Below, one piece after another: positions 35,048 to 45,211 of a DNA stretch of 64,000 nt (within the stretch, counting starts at the first letter, position 1; every line of letters begins with the position of its first letter). A model generated the notes under the pieces. That model was not told where the DNA came from. It did not search any database and saw only the letters and a list, made by a program, of their open reading frames with translations. A program made the position numbers and the translations under genes. Location of the stretch: assembly GCF_035046485.1 (NCBI RefSeq), contig NC_085137.1, positions 14,289,346-14,353,345 on the forward strand, written 5' to 3'. The DNA is from Aedes albopictus (Eukaryota; Arthropoda; Insecta; Diptera; Culicidae).

Positions 35048-35953
35048 TAGGGGAGACTGGGGAGACTTGATTCCTTTTTCTTAATTTACCTGAAACTTAA
35101 AAAAAACACAAAACTAAATCCTGTTTCCGTACAAAATGGCAGGTAAACATCTATTGCAAGTTAATGCATAACAGAAGGCCTTTAAATTATTCTTAAAGTT
35201 TTCAAAACTGTGTTTTTATGGAGGCATGTCTTATGATGTATTTTTCAAAAATGGGTGACACTTGATCCCCCTTTGAGCACATGGTTTATTTAAAGGGAAA
35301 ATAATTCCAGAGTCTTCCTATTCATTTTCTTTTCGAGTTTTCTTGTATTTTCGATGAGTATGGAGTGTTTGAAATTGTAAGATTGCCTTAAATTTTTAAG
35401 GATATGCCGTATTTTCAAAATGGGGAGACTTGATGCCCCTTTTCTTGGTTTGTATTAAAGTTATAATTATCTGACACATTTTATCGTTGAATAGACGAGA
35501 ATTTCAAGTAAATAGAGGCTTCCGAATAGAATTTTATTTTTCACATGTATAATGTGTGTGTAATCCTCGAGGGATCAAGTCTCCCCATGTCACTGTTGTG
35601 TATACTAAGCTGAATTAAATAAAATATGTTAACAACAGCCTTATTTGGATAAATAAGTTTGAAAGTATTTTATTTAAGCTATGTGCTGTAAAATTTTGGC
35701 ACGATTTGGTTCAATTTTCACAAAGTTATTGAGATTTTTCGGAATCGCCTAAAAGATTTCTGAAGGACTGAAAACAAACCATCAGCCGTTAAAAAATAAT
35801 GAAATGTACAATCGAAATCACTTGTAGCCAAAACATAGTCGTTTGCCCAGGAGTAGTTTTGGAAAAAATATGCTAGAAGAAAAATGTTTTTGATTCCGAG
35901 CAAATATGGGGGAACAAGTCTCCCCAGGGATCAGGTCTCCTCAGTCTCCCCTA
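35048..35953. mobile_element. MITE with TAGGGGAGACTGGGGAGAC termini
   Basis: The left end at 35048 is mirrored by GTCTCCTCAGTCTCCCCTA at 35935-35953. Internal copies GGGGAGACTTGATGCC at ~35420 and GATCAAGTCTCCCC at ~35571 are also present. About 0.9 kb, non-coding. Confidence 0.82.
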
Positions 35954-36652
35954 CGCTGATTAAAATTTGGTGCTTTTTTTTATTAAATTAAATTAAATTA
36001 AAAACAAGTATAGGTATGTTAAGTACAAAGTGTGATGCATTTTTTTTTTTGTATTTTAGCATGCCGTTGTTAATTAGGTATGTCTTCTTCATTTCCGTAT
36101 GGGAAAAATCTACATTTCTAGGAATTCCGCACTTCTCAGCACCGCTCCAATGCAACAATGGATTGCTGAAAAACCCGCACCAATTGTCATTTTCTTACAG
36201 TCTTGCTACGAAACCACTCGCTGCCGGATTCCCCAAAGCAATTGATGGAAGAGAGCCGTCTGCTCAAACCGAAAATGCTGCATCATGCAATCCATAGCCA
36301 AGGGTGTGTTTGATCTTGGTCGTCTGGAATAACCTACCGCTGGCGCTGCTGCTGCTGCTTGTTTGGTTTGGTACAAAACTCAATAGGAAAGATACCACAA
36401 TTAGGAGCGAAATGGAATTTCCGTTGCAATTTGTGCTGAAATCAACTCATGCGGGCTCGCCATTTTCGCGCGCCGTGATCCACATCAATCGTTTGTTCTT
36501 TCACGCAGTACCAAATGGGAGCGGTTAGTGGACCACCGTCAAGTGTGTATACAAACCATCAATTTACGTATTGATTTGGCTGCACAAGATCGGGCTTATT
36601 CAATTATCATCAGTTGACGTCAGGGACATCCCCATATCCTTCCAGACTCATG
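35954..36652. other. Low-repeat intergenic segment
   Basis: Mixed-composition sequence with a GC-richer part at 36.1-36.6 kb, including a CTG run at 36340-36357. No gene is recognised. Confidence 0.5.
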
Positions 36653-37602
36653 TACAGTGTATCAAATAATTGTCCGTACAGCAATTTTTTGGTCAATATA
36701 AAATTTCATTCAATTGATCATAACTTTTTTATACATCAATCAAATACGCTGAAATTTTGATCAATCATGCACCATATATCAAAGCTCCATTGGTAAAATT
36801 TTGAGCGAGATCGAATAAGTTTTCTGAAAGTTATAGAACTTTTAGTAAAACTTATAAAATTTGTGTACACATTTTTAAAACATCATATCTCAATATGTAC
36901 TCGATGAAACTTTTTCAATGTTTTCTGTGATACAACTTATACCTAAGGCTTTCATATGCAGCTTCGTTTGAGGTTTTATATTCACTACAAAAAATATGAA
37001 AAATCTGTATATGTTCAGAGTGTCATTAGGAAATTTATCATATTTTGATCACTAAAAGTGCCAAGTGTTTTCAACGTTTTTAAATTCTCTTAATGTAGTA
37101 TTTTTATACAGGACCTACTAAACTACATATGAAGAGTAGGTCCTATGTATTTTTCGTTCAGTTAATGTACTTTTATTGGTGGAAAACGTTTGGCAGATTA
37201 TATGTGCAAAATATGGTAAATTTTTAAACATCGTTAACTACATAAGCACATTTTTCATATTTTTTGTAGTGAATATAAAACATCAAAAGTAGCTGCATAT
37301 GAAAGCCTTAGGTATCAGCTGTAACACACTAAAAATTGGAAAAGTTTCATCGAGTACATACTGAGATATAATGCTTTAAAAATGTGTACACAAATTTTAA
37401 AACTTTTTCAAAAAGTTCTATTACTTTCAGAAAACTTATTCGATCTCGCTCAAAATTTTACCAATGGAGCTTCGATATATGATTCATGATTGATCAAAAT
37501 TTCAGCGTATTTGATTGATGTACAAAAAAAGTTATGATCAATTGAATGAAAATTAATTTTGATTAAAAAATTGCTGTACGGACAATTGTTTGATACACTG
37601 TA
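36653..37602. mobile_element. Long-armed foldback element, 950 bp
   Basis: TACAGTGTATCAAATAATTG at 36653 is mirrored at the right end (37602). The inverted arms run about 450 bp each, for example TTTGATCACTAAAAGTGCCA to the centre near 37120. No coding sequence. Confidence 0.87.
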
Positions 37603-38609
37603 TAATTTTGCAGGTTGCGTCAAAGAATTGTTGAACGGGTTCTTGAACTTGTTTCATTCGAAATATGGTAATGAATTCAAGAACTACTAAACTTTTATTA
37701 GGGCTTTATCATAAAATCGCTTAATTTGATACCCTCATCATCTATTGGAACATAAAATAACCGATCTAAAAATCCCCGGGAAAGATAATAATGTAAAACC
37801 GAACCATGTTTCTCATCTTCGTTCAAAAGAATCAACAAGCCATCTGTTGTTTTTGGCTGGATCGCGTGGTTTACACACGTGGAAAGATCATATAAAAATA
37901 AACATGGAAAAACCCAAAGAAGGGAGTGCTATAATTAGTACTCGGTGTCTATTTCTGGGGAAATCCCGTTAGTCTATATTTGTAAATAGAAGATATTGGC
38001 TGTTGACACATTTCCAATGGTTTAAATGAGTCAATCAGCACCGCCGCCAGTGCGTGGCTTGGAACAAGGAAAATGACAACAGTCACTCGTTATCTGGATA
38101 ACGATTGAGATAACATCTGAGGGGGTTTATCATGAATTTGGTGGTTGTTAGAATGCGAGAAATGTAAGCTGATATAACTGCAAATGTAAATCGCCGTACA
38201 TTTCAGAAGGTTTGAAAACGAACTTTGGAGGTTTTTTCCTGCAAATAGGCTAGGTATCGTGATATCGGGTGAAATTGATCACTCACTTTCAAACTCAATG
38301 GAGTCCAACCCGAAACATCTTTTTATGTAACTTCGGGTTCGAAAAAGTCGCGTCCGATGGTTTTTTTTGAATATACATATCTCCACTAATTGGAGTTCTT
38401 TCGGTAATTAATCATCCAGTTCATCTATGTTTATTAATCTTGGAATGTCCTGGATCTCCTCTAAGAATAAACTTTCAGTGGTGTTGTTCCGAGTGCATCC
38501 TTGTCGGAATTTCCCTAAAGAAAGTTCATTTACTACATATACTCACCACAGAGAATAATCCTAAATAATGTTGAACGAAGTATTCCCCGATGGATCCTTA
38601 AAGGAATTC

Positions 38610-38730
38610 TTAACCCTCCAGGACGCGCGCCATCAAGCAACCGAAACTGCACCGCGCTCGCGCTGTATACGAAAAGCGAGGTTTTTTGGTAGTGTTGTAC
38701 TTTTTACAACAGCGCGCGCTGAAGGGTTAA
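38610..38730. mobile_element. 121-bp MITE with TTAACCCTCC termini
   Basis: TTAACCCTCCAGGACGCGCG is mirrored by CGCGCGCTGAAGGGTTAA. A relative is at 42080-42202, sharing AAAAGCGAG and the GTTGTAC...TACAAC hairpin. Confidence 0.75.
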
Positions 38731-39015
38731 AGATAATCTTGTAAAAGCCTTGAAACTGTTTTTGGAGGAAACCCTCGAGGTATCCCTGAAGGCAATCCAT
38801 ACAGATATTGTTGAAGAATATTCTGGAGGTATTTGCGGAGAACCCTCAAATAATGGAATCTTTGGAAAAAATCTTGAACTCACCTGAAGAAATTCCTGGA
38901 AGAATCGCTGGAATATATTCAAAAGGAAATGTATAGTAGGCTGTCCCAAAAAAAAAATCGATGTTCGAAAAGTCAAGGTGCTCAACTCTTAAATGGAATA
39001 TACGCATATTTGAAT

Positions 39016-39305
39016 CATTTTTGTAGAACATTTCAATTTTCTAAAAAGTCGTTCAGAGGTTCCGCCCTGACCCTTTTTCGTTAAAATTCTCAAAAAAAAT
39101 ATTTTTTCAAATATATTATTTTTTTCCTAGAGAAATGGCGCATATGAACAGTACTATCAGATAAAACTTTCATGGTTGAAAATAAAAAAAGTACATGTTT
39201 TTTTTTAGTAAATTTTGATAAACAATACTCAAAAAATAGACCTTTTACCAGCCCTGGCGCAACCTCTGAACGATTTTTCAGAAAATCGAAATGTTCTACA
39301 AAAAA
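39016..39305. mobile_element. Foldback element, about 290 bp
   Basis: TTTTTGTAGAACATTTC plus the following CGTTCAGAGGTTCCGCC is mirrored, with some changes, at 39250-39305. Confidence 0.65.
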
Positions 39306-39578
39306 TCTTGGAATACGTGCAAACATTAGAGGAATTCCTCGTGTATTCAAAAAAAAATCTTCAGGAGGAATCCCTGGGAGAATTCAGGGAGAATCTTACC
39401 TGACTGAATTCCTGAAGGACTTCCTGTATAAGTACCTGAAAAGTGTCTGGAGGAAGAGAATTTCTAATGGAATCCGTTAGTAAACTTCATTAGAAATTGC
39501 TGGAGGGATTCCCGAAAGAATTCCTCGAAAATTATTTCTGAAATTTCTGGAGGAATCTCTGGAGAAACACCTGTATGA

Positions 39579-39744
39579 ATCTTGTACCGACTTTTCGAAC
39601 CCTCTAAGCAGAATACCCTCTTTGAATGAGTGTAATCAGTTTCGAACCTTTTAATTCCGCCCTATGTTGCTTATCCTTTGACAGATACGCGTATTTCGAC
39701 TACCACTTGTAATCTTCCTCAGTGTCAGTTATCCACAGACATAA
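39579..39744 (-). mobile_element. Hammerhead-bearing repeat, single-arm copy
   Basis: It matches 63407-63566 over about 160 bp with few differences, from ATCTTGTACCGACTTTTCGA to CAGTTATCCACAG. It is inserted in the degenerate repeat block. Confidence 0.8.
39679..39727 (-). ncRNA. Hammerhead-ribozyme-like motif with all three stems
   Basis: On the minus strand: stem I TGACA/TGTCA (5 bp); core CTGAGGA plus one A; stem II GATTAC-AAGTG-GTAGTC (6 bp); GAAA; then TACGCGTA, self-complementary, and the cleavage-like ATC. The extra core nucleotide is shared with the copies in and outside the PLE. Stem III is too short intramolecularly, so activity, if any, would be expected as a dimer. Confidence 0.6.
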
Positions 39745-40458
39745 AAAAAACCTGTATGAATTCCTGGAATCTCCATAGTAATTTTGTGAAGAATTTCTGG
39801 AGAAATTCCTGGTGGAATTCCTAGAGGAATTCCAGAGGCATTCCGGGAGAAATTCTAGAGGAATTCCTGGAGCAGTTCCTGGATATGTTCTTGGAGGAAT
39901 TTCGGAAGCAATTCCTGGGGAAATCTCTGAATGAATTACTGGAGATACTCCTGGAATACTTTCAGGATAAATTTCTGGTGATATTCCTGGAGGAATTCCA
40001 GGATGAATCTCTGATACAATGTTCCTGAAGGAATCCCTGTAGGATTTCCTGGAGGAATCTCTGTAGGAATTTCTCGAAGAATGCCTGGATGAATATCTAG
40101 AAGAATTCCTGAAAGAATGCCTGGAGGAATCTCTGGAAGAATTTCAAGACGAGGCCCTGGAGCAAGTCCTGGAGAAATCCCTGGAGGAATTCCTGAAGAC
40201 CTGCCTGTAGGAATTCCTGGAGGAATCTCTGGAGGAATTCCTGGAGGAATCCCAGGAGAAATTCCTGAAGGAGCTTTTGGATTTCCCAAAAAAATAAAAA
40301 AAAAATAATCAGAAGGAATTCCTGTAGGAGTCCCAAGAAAAGTTCCTGGAAGAATCCTCGGAGAAATTTTTAAAATAATCCCTGGAGTTGTTCCTGAAAG
40401 AATTCCAGAGAAATTTCCCATGTGAAGCACTGGAGAAAACCTGAAGGAATCCCTGGAG

Positions 40459-40678
40459 CACAGATAACAGATGTTTGTCCTAGAACAAAATTTAACTCAG
40501 AACCTGTGTAAAAAATGTGCAAACCGAATACGTTGCTCAGTGCTTCCATCCGTACAACGAATTGCTACAGTAATTGTCATCTGACATGGATTATTTGCGT
40601 TTATTGTTTGTACTCAAGCGTCATGACTACGATCGTTGCGCCATCTTTAAATGTTAGCATGAACGTCAGTTATCTGTG
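40459..40678. mobile_element. MITE with CACAGATAAC termini
   Basis: CACAGATAACAGATG at 40459 and the inverse GTTATCTGTG ending at 40678, flanked by CCTGGAG on both sides. Because the host repeat contains that word, the duplication is only suggestive. Confidence 0.6.
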
Positions 40679-41585
40679 CCTGGAGTAATTCTTGAAGGAA
40701 TCCCTGGAGGAAGTCTTGGAGAAATACCTGGAGGATTTTCTGAAGAAACCCCAGGAGAATATGCGAAAGCAATCACATGAGGATTTTTTTAAAGAAATCT
40801 CAGGAGAGCTTTCTAAACGAATTGCTGGAAGAAATTCTGTAGGAATTCCTGGAAAAAATTGGAAGGAATCCTTGTCTGCAGTAATTTCTGGACGAAATAT
40901 TGAATGTATACCTGATATCTTAAAATAATTCACCTTGTGACCGGCACAAATAAAGATCCTCCATAGAGTGGTTACAGTTTCCAATGAAAACTACATCCAA
41001 AAATGATAAAATATACCTTTCAATGAATGCACTACATCCATTTTACATTGTTTTAGGAATCTGTGTTGAAAAATATTTGGTTTTTAAGGAAAAAAGTGAT
41101 TTCTGATTTGATTGGGAAAATGGCTTAAAAATTGAGTATGAAAGAAAATAAGATCCACTTAGCAATTAATTCTGAAACTTAAACATTTCGCCAAATTTTC
41201 ACACGTTTTGCTTCGTGGTATATGCTTTTGTGATGTTTTAGACATATGAAATTTATTTTGATATGATATCAATTTTAAGGTGATATGAGGCGAATTTATT
41301 TTTCATGGTCAGTATAATTTGTAAAAAAATCTCTAAACTACAGAAACTATTTGTAAGTAAGAAGGAATGCTATTAGTCTACAATATAACAATAATTCAGC
41401 TTGCAGATATACAGGGATATACTTTTTTGGACAATTTTTATGAGTTTTGGTCGACTAATGCAAAGAAATGCACATGTTGTGAGGATTATTAAGGATTATT
41501 TGATAACTCAAAACACTTTCACGTTTGTGTATCGCTACGATCACCTCAATTAGCTTGTGCTAAAGTTTGCTGGAGGTACATATCG

Positions 41586-41813
41586 CCCCCTTAATGCTAG
41601 AACTAGGTAACTCGTTTTGGAAATTACGGGTAAAAATGGCTGGTAAAACTTATCCTGCTATAAAACAAACACTTTGTTGGTCTTAAATGAAGCATCATTA
41701 TGTGTTTTTGTAGTTTCAATCGACAAACCTTTGTTTATTGTGGTGAACGTTTACATGTAAACAAATTGCTCGCGATTTCGCAAAACCAGTTACCTAGTTC
41801 TAGCATTAAGGGG
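41586..41813. mobile_element. 228-bp MITE nested in the foldback left arm
   Basis: CCCCTTAATGCTAGAACTAG and the inverse CTAGTTCTAGCATTAAGGGG bound it. The right arm of the host foldback lacks it, which confirms insertion. Confidence 0.85.
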
Positions 41814-42079
41814 ACGATATATTCTGTCATATACACATTGATAATTTCAAATTTTCGATGTATTACAAGTGGTAGACATGGTGCTCACTTATAATGTTAA
41901 CTTTTAACATCAAATTCCACTATCACTTCAATACACACATTACCAGAATCAAAAGTTTACTAAAAATAATGCATCAGATCATCCCGCCTTTTTTTCGTTG
42001 TAATGCAAGGAATATATGTGCCGAAGACACCAACATGATTTGAGGTTAATCTATTACTCATTTCGTGTATGCGCATAAT

Positions 42080-42202
42080 TTAACCTTCCGTAACTCGCGC
42101 GGTTGGCTACCTGCGTCAGCACCACGCTAATGTTGAGTACAAAAAGCGAGATTTTTTTAACGTGTTGTACAAAATACAACAGCGCGATCGCTCGAGGGTT
42201 AA
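42080..42202. mobile_element. TTAACC-type small MITE (second copy)
   Basis: TTAACCTTCCGTAACTCGCG on the left and CTCGAGGGTTAA on the right, with the same interior hairpin as 38610-38730. Confidence 0.7.
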
Positions 42203-42541
42203 CAGCAATGTGATTTTATTTTTAAAGTTAACATTACAAGTGAGCACCATGTGTACCACTTGTAATACATCGTAAATTTGTAATTATCAATGTGTATATG
42301 ACAGCAAGCTTTAGCATAAGCTGATGGAGGTGATTATAGCGAAACACAAACGTGAAAGTGTTTTGAGTTATCAAATAATCTTTACTAATCCTCACAACAT
42401 GTGCTTTTCTATGCATCAGTCGACCAAAACTCATATAAATTGTTCAAAAAAGTACATCCCTGTATGTCTGCAAGCTGAATTATTATTATTATATGACTAA
42501 TAGCATTCATTCTTGCTTACAAATAGTTTCTGTAGTTTAGA

Positions 42542-42731
42542 TTTGTTTATTTTGTTATTATCTGTATTAACGAGATTTTTAGCCCTAGGCTAGTTCATCT
42601 TGGGACCCACACTTTACTTCTCTTCCGAAGGAAGAACTCACATTTTGCGAGTTTGTCGGGAGCGGGATTCGATCCCAGGTCCTCGGCGTGATAGTCGAAT
42701 GTTCTAACCATCACACCAGGTCCACTCCACA
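42542..42731 (-). mobile_element. tRNA-derived SINE, reverse orientation, with TSD
   Basis: The minus strand shows GACCTGGTGTGATGGTTAG (A box) and GGATCGAATCC (B box, 42665-42675). The body is shared with 23039-23217. TGTAGTTTRGA flanks it on both sides (about 42531-42541 and 42732-42742). The opposite foldback arm has the uninterrupted site. Confidence 0.87.
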
Positions 42732-42986
42732 TGTAGTTTGGAGAAATTTTAGAGAAATTTTTACTCATTATACTGACCATGAAAAATAAATTCGCCCCAT
42801 ATCATTCTAAAATTGATAAAACTCAAGTCAAAATAAATTTCATATGTCTAAAACATCGCAAAAGCATATAGGGAAGAGGAACCACCTCAGCAGGGGTCCT
42901 ATTTTGGGCACTTTTCTGCTATAATTAGCAATTACAGGCGCGTTTTCGGTCATCGGGTTACTTATAAAACAACGGTTTTAATTATA

Positions 42987-43024
42987 GCCGACGTTTCGAG
43001 CGTTTATTCACTCATCTTCAGGGC
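42987..43024 (-). ncRNA. PLE hammerhead-ribozyme-like motif
   Basis: Minus strand: stem I GCC/GGC; core CTGAAGA plus U; stem II GAGTG-AATAAA-CGCTC; then GAAACGTC. The ACGT is self-complementary, allowing stem III only between two RNAs. This agrees with the known occurrence of small dimeric hammerheads in Penelope-like elements. Confidence 0.7.
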
Positions 43025-43861
43025 AAACTACAATTTACATACAAAGTTTGAGTAGTCAAGTCATTTGTTACATAAAACATAAAATTACTCACATTAAAGG
43101 TTGTTTTTAGGTCAAGTGGGTTTGAACATGGACAATTTGAACGGTTGACAACATTACACTGAAATTATAATCACACATATAAATTTCGGACCTAATGACT
43201 CGATTCATTTTTAATTAACAAAACTTTGAATGGAGCACAAACTTACACAGCTTTCACCTAGGCACATCTAAACAGGTTTGAATCAATATGTCTGTGAGTG
43301 GAGACGTCAAAACGAAACGATGGAACAGAAAAGACATTAGCAGAAACAGAGCATCACAGCGTGCTTTGACAATGTTCTGCTATCTCTCTCGCACGCTAAC
43401 TCACACCGACACAGCGGCTGTGTTGGTCGCTCTCAAATCGACCCTCTTTACATGCCGCACATTTTGTGTGTTGCATGGGTCGTACACATTCATGTGTTCG
43501 GGTGCATGAAGTCTTGTCATGTGCGGAAAACACACATTCTGTGGAACGCCCGGAATATGGAATCCGCTTCCATATTAGTTTTTGTTTATGAAATTTAGAA
43601 AAAAAGATTCAATTTTCATGATTTTCAGAGATTATTTCCATCGAATAGCTGAAGCAGTTGAAAATGCGTCAAAAACATTTCCATTTCCATCTGCTTTCCA
43701 GCTCTTCGATGGAAAAAATCCCGAAAATCCACCTCATGTTTACATGTGCCAAACTGTTTGGCCGCGGCTCGGGAGACGTTTGACTGTTCCGTTTCCACCG
43801 AGCCGCACAAAAATGAGTATGAGGCCGGGAACACATGGAATGTGTGTGGCGCGCACACATT

Positions 43862-44882
43862 TTAAACACATTCGGTCATTTGTGCATGTGTTGCAGCGCT
43901 CTGTGCGTTGCCAACACAGCCGATGAGCGAGAAAAAAATAGCGTGTCCGTGCGTGATTGAGTGCAGAAGACCCGAGTAAACAACACTCAAATTGCTTGTG
44001 TCGGTTCTATAGTTAACCGTTTTGTTGTCACAAAAAATGTGACACATTTCAAGAATTTGAAGTGCGTTTAAACGATTGTCCTGGTCAAGAATCTTTGTTC
44101 CAGGCAAATCGAATCGGTGTTCGCACTCAATCACGTGGACCATCAGCGCCGTCTTTTTGAATTCTTCCTCCCTCTCCGTCGCTCTATTCGGGTCGGAAGA
44201 TTTCAAATCTGTGTATCGGTTTAGTACCGTCTACCCCCGTTGGTTTGAACGACACCTCATGCAAACCAACGGGGTTCATTTTTTAATTTGAACTTCTAGT
44301 AACCCTGTGGATGTCGAAAAACACCCTGATGGTAACTCTTTTTGTTGTTTTGTTTTGATTCTGCGTTCCGTTTCACCCCGTTCCATGAGCAGACTGTCGT
44401 TTGAACCGTTTTTAGTTTGAACGATGTGCAGATTAGAGGGGGTCAAATTAAAAAGTGTTCAGATTAGATGAGGTCAAACCAACGGGAGTAGACGGTAGAG
44501 ACCGATGCCCAGAGAGACGGTTTTTCAACTGCTGCGTCGTCAGCCCAATGTATGCACTGCACAGTCGCAGTCGGATCAAGGAATGCGATAAATTACATTT
44601 CTTTTCTCCAGCTGCGGCGTTGCATCTTTAAGCTTCGAAAACAACAGTCTGTTGGTGTTGACGCATTTGAAGCCCAATTGAACATTGGGACAATTTCTGT
44701 TTATAACTTTTGCGAGAGCCGGTGTGAGCATTTCTACATGGTGGAAAGACCGATATTTTAGGTTCGGGATTTGTATTGCTGTTGTTCACTTCTGTGTTGG
44801 TGTTCTTGTTGATATATCGGTTTATCAACCGATTTATCAATGAACTTGGATAGTTGTTGTTTAGCAAATAATCCCGAACCAA
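43862..44882 (-). pseudogene. PLE reverse transcriptase/GIY-YIG endonuclease remnant
   Basis: Fragments appear in order on the minus strand. First is an RT C-terminal piece (YLLNNNYPSSLINRLINRYI, 44882 down to ~44765). After a frameshift come LTPALAKVINRNCP and LFSKLKDATPQLEKRNVIYR. A TGA replaces the expected Cys of the CxxCxC-like stretch, followed by SDCDC. After another frameshift comes YIGLTTQQLKNRLSGHRS, the GIY-YIG core with its catalytic Arg region. Past the MITE at 44225-44497 the frame resumes as NRYTDLKSSDPNR, then HVIECEHRFD and TKILDQDNR. In PLEs the endonuclease nicks target DNA and RT copies from the nick. This copy has at least one stop, two frameshifts and an insertion, so it is dead. 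Confidence 0.85.
44225..44497. mobile_element. MITE with TACCGTCTA termini (copy 2), inside the PLE
   Basis: Nearly identical over its 273 bp to 6810-7082. Taking it out restores the reading frame of the PLE endonuclease, so it inserted at a TA in that gene. Confidence 0.9.
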
Positions 44883-45211
44883 TTCCTTCTTCTCATTTTC
44901 TGATTCTGCTATAACTCAGCCAATTCTGAACCAATTGACACAATTTTTGGAACGCGATGAGATACATATAGAATCTAGCCGTGTACAAAATTTCAAGTCA
45001 ATTGGTTTGGAATTGACTGAATTATAGCGAAGAGTGCCCAAAATACCGGCCGCTGCGCAAGTGGTTCGCTACCCTATTTTTCAACACAAGTTACTAAAAC
45101 AATGTAAAATGGATGAGTGCATTCATTGAAAAGTATATTTTATCATTTTTGCATGTAGTTTTCTTTAGAAACTGTAACCACTCTATGGTGGATCTTTTTT
45201 GTGCCGGTCAC

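Larger units (their letters stand above)
38400..40930. repeat. Degenerate GGAATTCCTGGA repeat, block 2
   Basis: An imperfect, drifting repeat with GGAATTCCTGGAG-like units is densest at 39760-40450. It is interrupted by MITEs (38610-38730, 40459-40678), a foldback (39016-39305) and a hammerhead-bearing repeat (39579-39744). Gly-Ile-Pro-Pro or Leu-Gln-Glu-Phe-rich ORFs are its translations on either strand. Confidence 0.8.
41219..42870. mobile_element. Foldback element with insertions in both arms
   Basis: The arms begin TATATGCTTTTGTGATGTTT at 41219 and end with its inverse at 42870. They extend inward to about 41935 and 42205. The left arm is split by the MITE 41586-41813 and the right arm by the SINE 42542-42731. 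The loop contains the small MITE 42080-42202. Confidence 0.85.
42925..44903 (-). mobile_element. Truncated Penelope-like element (PLE) with 11-bp TSD
   Basis: TTCTGCTATAA at 42914-42924 and 44904-44914 flanks the insert. Read on the minus strand it carries the decayed C-terminal part of a PLE reverse transcriptase and a GIY-YIG endonuclease, then about 0.8 kb of non-coding sequence and a hammerhead-like motif ~65 bp from its 3' end. A later MITE (44225-44497) interrupts the endonuclease. The 5' part of the RT is missing, so it was truncated on insertion. Confidence 0.85.
42869..45076. mobile_element. 218-bp MITE split by a Penelope-like insertion
   Basis: The termini TAGGGAAGAGG... and the inverse of TAGGGTAGCGAACC... 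are related to 18093-18309. Removing the insert and one target copy (42925-44914) leaves 56 + 162 = 218 bp, the length of that family (217 bp). It sits next to TA inside the outer element. Confidence 0.78.
40937..45211. mobile_element. Outer element of a nested stack, GTGACCGGCAC termini
   Basis: The left arm (40937-41074) GTGACCGGCACAAA... and the right arm (45077-45211) are inverted copies of about 135 bp with few mismatches, for example AGAGTGGTTACAGTTTC. Everything between appears to be later insertions. No transposase is recognised. Confidence 0.78.

Noticed and set aside
39936..40430. Collagen-like protein (Gly-Ile-Pro-Pro repeats) on the minus strand
   Set aside because: It is the translation of the degenerate GGAATTCC repeat; similar open frames exist on the other strand.
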